NCBI RefSeq assembly: GCF_006517235.1
Contig: NZ_CP041188.1
Span: 1,736,001 to 1,800,000 of the forward strand
Direction: 5' to 3'
Source of the DNA: Pseudarthrobacter sp. NIBRBAC000502772
GTDB lineage: Bacteria > Actinomycetota > Actinomycetes > Actinomycetales > Micrococcaceae
DNA: 64,000 nt
Numbering within the stretch: position 1 is the stretch's first letter; each line of letters opens with the position of its first letter. The notes below the pieces were generated by a model. That model saw only the letters and a program-made list of their open reading frames with translations. It was not told the DNA's origin and ran no database searches. A program made the translations under genes and the position numbers. Shown piece by piece: positions 25,413 through 33,185 of the stretch.

Positions 25413-26546
25413 ATGAGTACAGACAAAGTGACAAGCCCGGATTCACCCCTGAACCGCTTTATTGCGGTCATTCCGGCAGGCGGAGTGGGGACCCGCCTCT
25501 GGCCCCTGTCACGGGCAGCAGCTCCCAAATTCCTCCATGACCTCACCGGGTCCGGCAGCACTTTGCTGCGCGCCACCTACGACCGCCTCGAGCCGCTGGC
25601 CGGCAGGCGTGTCCTCGTGGTGACCGGCACTGCACACCGGGCCGCCGTATGCCGCCAGCTGCCCGAGGTCCAGGAGTCGGACCTGGTCCTGGAGAGTGAG
25701 CCCAAGGATTCCGGCGCCGCCATCGGCCTGGCTGCCGCCATCCTGTACCAGCGTGACCCGGACACCATCATGGGTTCCTTCGCCGCTGACCAGGTCATCA
25801 GTCCTGACCACCTGTTCCAGCAGGCCGTCCGCGAGGCCATCCACACGGCCGCCGCCGGCAAGATCGTAACCATCGGCATCAAGCCGACCCACCCGTCCAC
25901 CGGCTTCGGTTACATCCGCGCCGGCGAGGCACTCAACATCGAAGGTGCCCCCAGCGCCCAGGCCGTGGTGGAGTTCGTGGAGAAGCCGGACGAGGAAGTT
26001 GCCCAGCAGTATGTGGACAGCGGTGAGTATGTCTGGAACGCAGGAATGTTCGTGGCTCCCGTTGCCCTGATGCTGAGGCACCTTGAGGCCAACCAGCCGG
26101 AGCTCTTCAAGGGCCTGCAGGAGATCGCCCAGGCTTGGGACACTCCCGAACGTGATGTCGTCACAGCCCGCGTCTGGCCCACGTTGCCCAAGATCGCCAT
26201 TGACTATGCGGTGGCGGAGCCCGCCGCCGCTGCCGGCGATGTCGCCGTTGTGCCGGGCACCTTCGGATGGGACGACGTCGGGGACTTTGCTTCGGTGGGC
26301 CGGCTCAACAGTGCGCGGGAAGTCGATGACGTCACCGTTATCGGTGAAGGCGCCCGGGTTTTCACTGAAAACGCCAGCGGTGTGGTGGTTTCGGACACGA
26401 AGCGCGTGATCGCCCTGATCGGCATCAAAGATGTGGTCATCGTTGACACGGGCGATGCCCTCCTGGTGACCACCAAGCAGCACGCGCAGCGGGTCAAGGG
26501 AGCCGTTGACGCGCTCAAGGCCAGTGGCGACACCGACGTTCTGTAA
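25413..26546 (+). CDS. manC: Mannose-1-phosphate guanylyltransferase
   Basis: Makes GDP-mannose from mannose-1-phosphate and GTP for glycan and glycolipid synthesis; 377 residues. The nucleotide-binding loop is VIPAGGVGTRLWPLSRAAAPKFL at about residue 20. FAADQVI, HPSTGFGYIRAG, VVEFVEKPDE, YVWNAGMFV and GTFGWDDVGDFASV are the expected sugar-nucleotidyltransferase motifs. A short beta-helical C-terminal part follows, with no fused isomerase domain. ATG 25413 is chosen over the longer frame to 25341. It stands alone, divergent from sdhCDAB. Confidence 0.93.
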   Translation: MSTDKVTSPDSPLNRFIAVIPAGGVGTRLWPLSRAAAPKFLHDLTGSGSTLLRATYDRLEPLAGRRVLVVTGTAHRAAVCRQLPEVQESDLVLESEPKDSGAAIGLAAAILYQRDPDTIMGSFAADQVISPDHLFQQAVREAIHTAAAGKIVTIGIKPTHPSTGFGYIRAGEALNIEGAPSAQAVVEFVEKPDEEVAQQYVDSGEYVWNAGMFVAPVALMLRHLEANQPELFKGLQEIAQAWDTPERDVVTARVWPTLPKIAIDYAVAEPAAAAGDVAVVPGTFGWDDVGDFASVGRLNSAREVDDVTVIGEGARVFTENASGVVVSDTKRVIALIGIKDVVIVDTGDALLVTTKQHAQRVKGAVDALKASGDTDVL

Positions 26547-26633
26547 CCCGGTCGGGAGTGTCCAGGCGCGGCACAATCTGTAACGCGCCCGCCCTGATGA
26601 CGCTATTCCTTGGACGCTCGCTAGAGTAAATGA

Positions 26634-27833
26634 GTGCGTAATTACACTACTGAAGCCGAGCCCACCGCATTAGTGCGGCCATGGTTGGAACCCCTCCTGC
26701 CGGAGCTGATCGACTTCCGCCGGGATCTGCACGCGCACCCCGAGCTTTCCTTCAAGGAATTCCGCACCACAGACAAGCTTGTGGAGCGGCTCGAAGCCGT
26801 CGGACTGGCTCCGCGGCGGCTTGAAGGCACCGGCCTCACCGTCGACATCGGCGAGGGTCCCATCGCCACAGCGCTCCGGGGCGACATTGACGCCCTGCCC
26901 ATCATCGAGGAAACGGGGCTGCCGTTTGCCTCGAAGAACCATGGCGTCACGCATGCCTGCGGCCACGACGTCCACACCGCCGCCATGCTGGGCGTGGCGT
27001 TGGTCCTCCAGCGCATGCACCTGGAAGCCCCCCTTGCCGGCACTGTCCGGATCATCTTCCAGCCGGCGGAGGAGACCATGCCCGGCGGTGCGCTGTCCTG
27101 CATCGAGCAGGGTGTCCTGGAGGGTGTGCCCCGCATCCTGGCGCTGCACTGCGATCCAAGGATCGACGTCGGACGCATCGGTACGCGCATCGGCGCCATC
27201 ACTTCCGCCTCGGACACCATCAGGATCGAGCTGAGCGGCCGCGGCGGCCATACCTCCCGTCCGCACCTGACGGAGGACCTCGTGTTCGTCCTGGCACAGA
27301 TCGCAGTGAATGTTCCGGCTGTGCTGTCCCGCCGCGTTGACGTGCGCAGCGGGGTGTCCGTGGTGTGGGGCCATATCTCCGCCGGATCGGCGCCGAACGC
27401 CATTCCCGGCACGGGCTTCATGGCCGGGACCATGCGCTGCCTGGACCGCGATGCCTGGAAGGACGCCGGCGAGATCCTGGACGAAGTGGTGCATCAGGTC
27501 GCCGCGCCCTACGGTGTCGAAGTACGCCTGGAGCACACCAGGGGAGTGCCGCCGGTGGTCAACTCGGAGCACGAGACCGCACTGATCGAGGCCGCGGCTC
27601 GCGCGGAAATCGGCGAGGGCGCAGTGGTGCTTACACCGCAGTCCATGGGCGGCGAAGACTTCGCCTGGTTCCTGGCTGAACGTCCCGGCGCCATGATGCG
27701 CCTGGGCACCAAGACCCCCGGCGGCGAAGAGTACGACCTGCACCGCGGTGACTACATCCTGGACGAACGCGCCCTGGGCCTGGGTATCCAGGTCCTCACG
27801 GCAGCGGCCCTCCGGACCATCCGCGACCTCTAG
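26634..27833 (+). CDS. M20D-family amidohydrolase (aminoacylase/IAA-amino acid hydrolase type)
   Basis: Zinc-dependent amidohydrolase of 399 residues that would split N-acyl amino acids or related amides. Metal-binding and catalytic motifs are RGDIDALPI, THACGHDVHTAAMLG, FQPAEETMPGG and, near the C-terminus, QSMGGEDFAWFL. The inserted dimerisation domain lies at about residues 185-300 (LSGRGGHTSRPHLTEDLV). The start is GTG 26634; an ATG four bases earlier closes at once. A -10-like TAGAGT lies 5 bases before the GTG, so the transcript may be leaderless. The exact substrate is unknown. Confidence 0.9.
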   Translation: MRNYTTEAEPTALVRPWLEPLLPELIDFRRDLHAHPELSFKEFRTTDKLVERLEAVGLAPRRLEGTGLTVDIGEGPIATALRGDIDALPIIEETGLPFASKNHGVTHACGHDVHTAAMLGVALVLQRMHLEAPLAGTVRIIFQPAEETMPGGALSCIEQGVLEGVPRILALHCDPRIDVGRIGTRIGAITSASDTIRIELSGRGGHTSRPHLTEDLVFVLAQIAVNVPAVLSRRVDVRSGVSVVWGHISAGSAPNAIPGTGFMAGTMRCLDRDAWKDAGEILDEVVHQVAAPYGVEVRLEHTRGVPPVVNSEHETALIEAAARAEIGEGAVVLTPQSMGGEDFAWFLAERPGAMMRLGTKTPGGEEYDLHRGDYILDERALGLGIQVLTAAALRTIRDL

Positions 27834-27863
27834 CCCCCGCGCCCTAAGCTACCCAACCCCCTG

Positions 27864-27959
27864 GCGCGAACGGACGCTTAAGCCCTCGCCCTCCCGCGCG
27901 AACTGGCAGATAACACCCTCAACTCCCGGTTTTTAGGGTGTTATCTGCTCGTTCGCGCG
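27864..27959. repeat. Palindromic intergenic element, copy 1
   Basis: Contains GCGCGAACGGACGCTT (27864-27879). Then comes a large hairpin with 25-base arms, 27895-27919 (CGCGCGAACTGGCAGATAACA and on to ACCCT) and 27935-27959, differing at two positions. The head motif recurs in copy 2 at 29956-30010. It may also serve as a terminator between the amidohydrolase and ohrR, since the loop is T-rich. It looks like a REP-type element, a reading based on the two copies here only. Confidence 0.6.
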
Positions 27960-27977
27960 TCCCTTTGGCGAGGTAAG

Positions 27978-28006
27978 TTGTGCACAATTGAATTGTGGAC
28001 TACCGT
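27978..28006 (+). promoter_or_regulatory. OhrR operator inside the ohrR-ohr promoter
   Basis: The perfect palindrome ACAATT-G-AATTGT lies at 27984-27996 and matches the known OhrR operator core. It falls inside a 17-base spacer between a -35-like TTGTGC (27978-27983) and a -10-like TACCGT (28001-28006). Transcription would then begin at or one base before the ohrR ATG at 28014, giving an almost leaderless mRNA. A repressor bound here would block the promoter directly. Confidence 0.75.
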
Positions 28007-28013
28007 CTTAGGT

Positions 28014-28448
28014 ATGACTGAAGCCCCCCGCCTCGACCGCCAGGTGTGTTTTGCGCTGTACTCCGCGTCCCGCGCGGCAACAGCGGTCTACCGCCCCGTC
28101 TTGGAGGACCTCGGCCTGACGTACCCGCAGTATCTGGTGATGCTGGTCCTTTGGGAATCGGAGCCGAAGGGCGTCAAGGAGCTCGGCGAGGAACTGGGCC
28201 TTGACTCCGGCACACTGTCGCCGCTGCTCAAGCGGCTTGAGGCCATGGGGCTCGTGGAGCGCCGCCGGTCCGGGGAAGATGAGCGCCGTGTTGCAGTCCA
28301 CCTGACGCCGGCTGGACGCTCGCTCAGCAGCAAGGCCGGCGGGATTCCACGGCACCTTGCGGACGCCGCCGGGTTGTCAGCCGATGAGCTGGAACAGCTT
28401 CGCACCACTCTTGAAAGGCTCACCGAAGCCCTTCACCGCGCGCACTAA
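28014..28448 (+). CDS. ohrR: Organic-hydroperoxide-sensing MarR-family repressor
   Basis: 144-residue winged-helix regulator that represses ohr and is released when its reactive N-terminal cysteine is oxidised by organic peroxides. C12 in DRQVCFALYSASRA is at the position of the sensing Cys of OhrR, and the paired tyrosines (Y15, Y25) are also present. The wHTH spans about residues 45-105: KGVKELGEELGLDSGTLSPLL and the wing RRRSGEDERRVAVHLT. ATG 28014 is used, as the longer frame would begin inside the operator palindrome. It is upstream of ohr in the same direction, 45 bp apart. Confidence 0.93.
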   Translation: MTEAPRLDRQVCFALYSASRAATAVYRPVLEDLGLTYPQYLVMLVLWESEPKGVKELGEELGLDSGTLSPLLKRLEAMGLVERRRSGEDERRVAVHLTPAGRSLSSKAGGIPRHLADAAGLSADELEQLRTTLERLTEALHRAH

Positions 28449-28493
28449 GCGCCCAAGATTTCCGTTATCCACATCCAACAGGACGGACCACCT

Positions 28494-28925
28494 ATGAAGA
28501 CTCTCTACACTGCCGAGGCCCTGGCTTCCGGCGAAGGCCGCGACGGCAACGCACGCACAAACGACGGCAAGCTGGATGTCAGTCTTGCCAGCCCCGTGGA
28601 GCTGGGCGGTGATGGCCAGGGAACCAATCCGGAGCAGCTTTTTGCCGCCGGTTACGCGGCATGCTTCCACTCGGCGCTCCGCCTCGTGGGGCGCAAGGAG
28701 CGCGCAGACCTGACCGATTCAGCCGTGGCGGCCAAGATCCACTTTGGCGCACTGACCGACGGCGTGGGCTACGGCCTCGCCGCTGAACTGGAAATCGCGG
28801 TTCCGGCCCTGGATCTCGCCACGGCCGAGTCCCTGGTGGCCCAAGCGCATCAGATCTGCCCATACTCCAACGCCACCCGCGGAAACATGACGGTGGACAT
28901 CAAGATCCTGGAGTTCGCAGCATGA
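28494..28925 (+). CDS. ohr: Organic hydroperoxide resistance peroxidase
   Basis: Thiol peroxidase of the OsmC/Ohr family that reduces organic hydroperoxides, normally with lipoyl-protein as reductant; 143 residues. The two catalytic cysteines are C57 in GYAACFHSAL and C122 in QICPYSNATRGN, and the supporting Arg lies in the N-terminal part (NARTNDGKLDVSL). Ribosome site GGACGGACC precedes the ATG. It forms an operon with ohrR upstream and with the oxidoreductase downstream, whose ATG overlaps this stop (ATGA). Confidence 0.95.
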   Translation: MKTLYTAEALASGEGRDGNARTNDGKLDVSLASPVELGGDGQGTNPEQLFAAGYAACFHSALRLVGRKERADLTDSAVAAKIHFGALTDGVGYGLAAELEIAVPALDLATAESLVAQAHQICPYSNATRGNMTVDIKILEFAA

Positions 28926-29944
28926 GCGTGACAACGGCACTTCCAACATCCACCCGGGAAATCCGCCTGGCTTCACGCCCGGTAGGGCGTCCCGTTCCCG
29001 AAAACTTCCGGCTGGCAGAGTCACAACTGCCGGAGCTTCAGGATGGCCAGATCCTGGTCCGCAACCGCTACATTTCCGTGGACCCCTATATGCGCGGCCG
29101 CATGAACGACGTCAAGTCGTACTCGGCTCCTTTCGCCCTGGATGCAGCGCTCGACGGCGGCGCCATCGGTGAGGTCATCGCGTCCAGGGCCGAGGGGCGG
29201 AAGGTGGGGGACGCCGTCGTCCATCAACTGGGCTGGCGGGAATTCGCGGTCCTGGACGCAGACGCAACCTCGGTTGCCCGCACGGACCTTGCGCCGGCGT
29301 CGGCGTTCCTTGGTGCGCTGGGCATGACCGGCCTGACGGCGTACGCCGGCCTGCTCAAAGTGGCGGAGTTCAAGCCCGGCGATGCCGTGTTCGTGTCAGG
29401 TGCGGCGGGTGCCGTGGGCTCTCTTGTGGGCCAGATCGCTAAGGCGATGGGCGCTTCCAGGGTCATCGGCAGCGCGGGAACCGCGGAGAAGGTGGCCCGG
29501 CTCCTGGAACTGGGCTTCGACGCGGCGTTCAACTACAACGACGGGCCGGTGCGGGAACAGCTTGTCCAAGCCGCAGGACCAGCAGGTATTGACGTGTACT
29601 TCGACAACGTGGGCGGCGATCATCTGGAGGCTGCCCTGGCGGTCCTGAATGTGGGCGGCCGTGTGGCCATGTGCGGCGCGATAGCCCAGTACAACTCCAC
29701 CGAACCCACGCCGGCGCCGCGGAACCTCGCCCTTGCCATCGGCAAGCAGCTCACCCTGCGGGGGTTCCTGGTCAGCGGACAGCGCCAGCACAGCGCTGAA
29801 TTCTTCGGCAAGATGTCAGCCTGGCTGGCGGAAGGTTCAGTCCGGTATGACGAGACCGTGGTGGACGGACTGGAGAATGCTCCCCAGGCCTTCATGGATC
29901 TGCTCGACGGCGCGAACACCGGCAAGATGCTGGTGCGCCTCTAA
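28922..29944 (+). CDS. NADP-dependent MDR-family oxidoreductase (CurA/leukotriene B4 dehydrogenase type)
   Basis: Zinc-independent medium-chain reductase of 340 residues acting on alpha,beta-unsaturated carbonyls. The N-terminal part has RNRYISVDPYMRGRMNDVKSY. The Rossmann domain has VSGAAGAVGSLVGQIAKAMG near residues 158-177 and YFDNVGGDHLEAAL. The C-terminus GANTGKMLVRL is typical of the YncB/CurA group. Overlapping start with ohr suggests co-expression under OhrR, which fits a role in clearing lipid-peroxidation aldehydes or enones; that link is inference. Confidence 0.9.
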   Translation: MSVTTALPTSTREIRLASRPVGRPVPENFRLAESQLPELQDGQILVRNRYISVDPYMRGRMNDVKSYSAPFALDAALDGGAIGEVIASRAEGRKVGDAVVHQLGWREFAVLDADATSVARTDLAPASAFLGALGMTGLTAYAGLLKVAEFKPGDAVFVSGAAGAVGSLVGQIAKAMGASRVIGSAGTAEKVARLLELGFDAAFNYNDGPVREQLVQAAGPAGIDVYFDNVGGDHLEAALAVLNVGGRVAMCGAIAQYNSTEPTPAPRNLALAIGKQLTLRGFLVSGQRQHSAEFFGKMSAWLAEGSVRYDETVVDGLENAPQAFMDLLDGANTGKMLVRL

Positions 29945-29955
29945 GCTCCCCACCA

Positions 29956-30010
29956 GCGCAAACAGACACTTGGGGCCCCTCCCGGGCGGGCCCCAAGTGT
30001 CCGTTCGCGC
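29956..30010. repeat. Palindromic intergenic element, copy 2 (also likely terminator)
   Basis: Near-perfect hairpin with 23-base arms: 29956-29978 (GCGCAAACAGACACTTGGGG and on to CCC) and 29988-30010. Its outer end, read on the minus strand, is GCGCGAACGGACACTT, matching the head of copy 1 at 15 of 16 bases. It follows the oxidoreductase stop by 11 bp and may end the ohr operon. Copies 1 and 2 bracket the ohrR-ohr-oxidoreductase unit. Confidence 0.65.
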
Positions 30011-30239
30011 TTAAAGGAGGGGCGCAGCCAAGACGACTTCTACTGGTTGGTAACAAATTCTCAACAATCTTCGGGATCCGGCGCCAATGTGGTAGCGGAT
30101 GTGTTGCAGCCCACTAATGTTGCTTGTATCAGGCGCTTCGGCGCAGTGCTGCGAAGCCCTCAGTGAAAACAGAATTTCAGTGTAGAAACGGACACTCATT
30201 GAATTCGAGTCGTAGCGCCACTCTCTCCCTGGAGGAAAT

Positions 30240-31349
30240 TTGAAGAACACACTGCGCGCTAAGTTCAAGCGCGGTTCAATGGCAGGCATGGCCTCAGTGG
30301 GTGCCACAGCACTCCTGCTGACCGGCTGCGGCGCGGCACCTGACGCTGGAGGCACCGCCACCGCAACAGCGAGCGACTACACCGGCTGCATCGTCTCGGA
30401 CTCCGGCGGATTCGATGACCAGTCGTTCAACCAGTCCTCCTACGAGGGACTGAAGAAGGCCGAGACAGACCTGGGCATCAAGGTCAACCAGGTCGAGTCC
30501 AAGACCAACAACGACTTCGAGCCAAACCTCCGCGCCATGGTTGCCGCCAACTGCGATCTCACCCTGACCGTCGGCTTCCTGCTGGGTGATGCCACCAAGA
30601 AGCAGGCTACGGACAACCCGGACCGCCACTTTGCCATCATCGACTTCGGCTACGACCCGCCCATCAGTAACGTCAAGCCGATCATCTACGACACCGCCCA
30701 GGCAGCCTTCCTGGCCGGTTACCTGGCAGCAGGCACCACCAAGACAGGAAGTGTGGCCACATTCGGCGGCAGGGAGATTCCCACCGTGACCATTTTCATG
30801 GATGGGTTTGCCGACGGCGTCAAGTACCACAACGAGCAGAAGGGCAAGGACGTCAAGGTCCTTGGCTGGGACAAGACGGCCCAGGATGGCAGCTTCACGG
30901 GCGACTTTGAAAAGCAGGACAAGGGCAAGCAGCTCACCCAAAACTTCCTTGACCAGGGCGCGGACATTGTGATGCCCGTCGCCGGTCCGGTAGGCAAGGG
31001 AGCCGGAGCAGCCCTGATGGAGGCGAAAGCGGCCGGCAAGGACGTCAAGATGATCTGGGTTGACTCCGACGGATTCCTGACCGCACCCGAATACAAGGAC
31101 ATCATGCTTTCCTCGGTCATGAAGCTCATGGGCGAAGCCGTTGAAACCGTGGTCAAGGACGACAAGGAAGGCAAGTTCACCAACACGCCATACGTCGGCA
31201 CCTTGGCGAACGACGGCGTCCAGCTGGCACCTTTCCACAGCTTCGACGGGCAGGTCCCGTCCGACCTGAAGTCCGAGCTGGACCAGCTCAAGAAGGACAT
31301 CATCGACGGCAAGCTGAAGGTCGTATCTGCGGCAAGCCCCAAGGCTTAG
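30240..31349 (+). CDS. BMP-family nucleoside ABC transporter substrate-binding lipoprotein
   Basis: Surface lipoprotein, 369 residues, of the PnrA/BmpA family that binds purine or pyrimidine nucleosides. The signal has basic KNTLRAKFKRG, a hydrophobic stretch and lipobox LLTGC with Cys30. Family blocks are GGFDDQSFNQSSYEGL, VGFLLGDATKKQA, YDTAQAAFLAGYLAAG, FGGREIPTVTIFMDGFADG and WVDSDGFLTAPEYKDIMLSSVMK. The start is TTG 30240 with GGAGG five bases upstream. It leads the nucleoside uptake operon; a hairpin after it probably limits read-through into the ATPase gene. Confidence 0.93.
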   Translation: MKNTLRAKFKRGSMAGMASVGATALLLTGCGAAPDAGGTATATASDYTGCIVSDSGGFDDQSFNQSSYEGLKKAETDLGIKVNQVESKTNNDFEPNLRAMVAANCDLTLTVGFLLGDATKKQATDNPDRHFAIIDFGYDPPISNVKPIIYDTAQAAFLAGYLAAGTTKTGSVATFGGREIPTVTIFMDGFADGVKYHNEQKGKDVKVLGWDKTAQDGSFTGDFEKQDKGKQLTQNFLDQGADIVMPVAGPVGKGAGAALMEAKAAGKDVKMIWVDSDGFLTAPEYKDIMLSSVMKLMGEAVETVVKDDKEGKFTNTPYVGTLANDGVQLAPFHSFDGQVPSDLKSELDQLKKDIIDGKLKVVSAASPKA

Positions 31350-31360
31350 TCATCCTCGCT

Positions 31361-31408
31361 AAGCGCCACCCCCGGATGGTCATCGACTGGCCGGGTGGTG
31401 GCGCTTTT
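31361..31408 (+). terminator. Hairpin between binding-protein and ATPase genes (partial terminator)
   Basis: AAGCGCCACC-CCCGG (31361-31375) pairs imperfectly with CCGGGTGGTGGCGCTT (31391-31406), and TTTT follows. It lies 11 bp after the binding-protein stop and within an apparent operon. It would attenuate transcription so that the binding protein is made in excess of the membrane components, a common arrangement. Confidence 0.75.
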
Positions 31409-31526
31409 CGTTGGAATTCCGCGTCGGCGAGACCGCCCACGCAGGACTGCACGCACTAGGCTGGTGCTGCAGCCACTTATCCCGTCCGGTGGGGATTCAC
31501 CGGACGCTTCGAGATTGGTCAGAGTT

Positions 31527-33185
31527 TTGAAACTTGAACTCAGAGGGATCACCAAACGCTTCGGCTCCCTGCTCGCCAACGATCACATCGACGTGGTGGT
31601 TGAACCCGGACAGATTCACTGTCTGCTGGGCGAGAACGGGGCCGGCAAGTCCACCCTGATGAATGTGCTGTACGGGCTCTACGAGCCCTCTGAGGGCGAA
31701 ATCCTCATCGACGACAAACCGGTTTACTTCCGCGGCCCCGGAGACGCCATGGCCGCCGGCATCGGCATGGTGCACCAGCACTTTATGCTCGTTCCCGTGT
31801 TTACCGTGGCCGAGAATGTGGCGCTCGGCGCCGAGTCCACCAAAGCCGGCGGTTTCCTCAACCTGGACGACACGCGGCGCAAGATCAAGGAGATCTCCGA
31901 CCGCTACGGGTTCGACGTCGACCCCGACGCCCTGGTGGAGGACCTCCCGGTGGGCGTCCAGCAGCGGGTGGAAATTATCAAAGCCCTGGTCCGCGACGCC
32001 AGGGTCCTCATCCTGGATGAACCCACGGCAGTGCTGACGCCCCAGGAAACCGACGAACTGCTGGACATCATGCGCCAGCTCAAGTCCAACGGAACCTCGA
32101 TAGTCTTCATCTCGCACAAGCTGCGCGAGGTGAAGGCTGTCTCGGACACGATCACCGTGATCCGGCGGGGCAAGGTTGTTGGTTCGGCGCATCCAGGCGC
32201 CTCCACCGCGGAGCTGGCCTCCATGATGGTGGGCCGCGCCGTCAGCCTCACGCTCGAGAAGGCACCCGCCACCCCCAAAGAGAAGACTTTCCAGGTCAAA
32301 GACCTCACTGTCATCGCCCCGAACGGGCAGCACACCGTGGACGGCCTCAGCTTCGACATTGCCCGCGGAGAGATCCTGGCCGTCGCAGGCGTGCAAGGCA
32401 ACGGCCAGACCGAACTCACCGAGGCCATCCTCGGACTCCAGGACCGCGTGCACGGCTCCATCCTCCTGGACGATGTGGAACTTGTTGGCCGCAGTGTGAA
32501 GGAGGTCCTTAACGCCGGCGTCGGCTTCGTTCCGGAAGATAGGTCTGTTGACGGCCTCATCGGCACGTTCTCGATCGCCGAAAACCTGATTCTTGACCGG
32601 TACGATCAGCCGCCGTTTGCCAAGGGCATCAGCATGAGTCCGGCGAAGGTCCTGGAGAACGCCAAATCACGGATCGACGAGTTCGATGTCCGGACACCCT
32701 CGGGCCTGCTGGCGGCCGGCACGCTCTCGGGCGGCAACCAGCAAAAGGTGGTCATGGCACGGGAGCTGTCCCGGCCGCTGCGGCTCTTCATTGCCTCGCA
32801 GCCCACCCGGGGTGTGGACGTCGGGTCCATCGAGTTCCTTCATAAACGGATCGTGGCGGAACGCGACCAGGGCACGCCTGTCATGATCATCTCCACCGAA
32901 CTGGACGAAGTCATGGAACTCGCCGACCGCATCGCCGTGCTCTACAAGGGCAAGCTGGTGGGAATCGTCCCGGCAGGGACCGGACGCGGCGTCCTGGGCC
33001 TGATGATGGCAGGCATCTCACCAGAGGACGCTGCGAGCGCAGATAAGTCGAGCCCTGACACGACCGGCTCAGGCACGACGAGCGTAAGCAAGACCGGCGC
33101 TGACACATCAGCCGCTGACAAGACTGACTCCGCCGCCGCAGAACGCCGCGGAACCTCCAGCGCCGAAGGAGGCGATCATGCCTGA
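31527..33185 (+). CDS. Nucleoside ABC transporter ATP-binding protein (NupO/YufO type)
   Basis: 552-residue ATPase with two nucleotide-binding domains, paired with two permeases and the BMP lipoprotein. Domain 1: [55 protein letters not shown]. Domain 2: [58 protein letters not shown], all as expected for this family. TTG 31527 (MKLELRGITKRFGS) fits the family start; TTG 31515 is an in-frame alternative and the longer frame to 31395 crosses the hairpin. The last 50 residues are a Ser/Thr/Asp/Ala-rich disordered tail. Its stop overlaps the next gene by 8 bp. Confidence 0.92.
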   Translation: MKLELRGITKRFGSLLANDHIDVVVEPGQIHCLLGENGAGKSTLMNVLYGLYEPSEGEILIDDKPVYFRGPGDAMAAGIGMVHQHFMLVPVFTVAENVALGAESTKAGGFLNLDDTRRKIKEISDRYGFDVDPDALVEDLPVGVQQRVEIIKALVRDARVLILDEPTAVLTPQETDELLDIMRQLKSNGTSIVFISHKLREVKAVSDTITVIRRGKVVGSAHPGASTAELASMMVGRAVSLTLEKAPATPKEKTFQVKDLTVIAPNGQHTVDGLSFDIARGEILAVAGVQGNGQTELTEAILGLQDRVHGSILLDDVELVGRSVKEVLNAGVGFVPEDRSVDGLIGTFSIAENLILDRYDQPPFAKGISMSPAKVLENAKSRIDEFDVRTPSGLLAAGTLSGGNQQKVVMARELSRPLRLFIASQPTRGVDVGSIEFLHKRIVAERDQGTPVMIISTELDEVMELADRIAVLYKGKLVGIVPAGTGRGVLGLMMAGISPEDAASADKSSPDTTGSGTTSVSKTGADTSAADKTDSAAAERRGTSSAEGGDHA

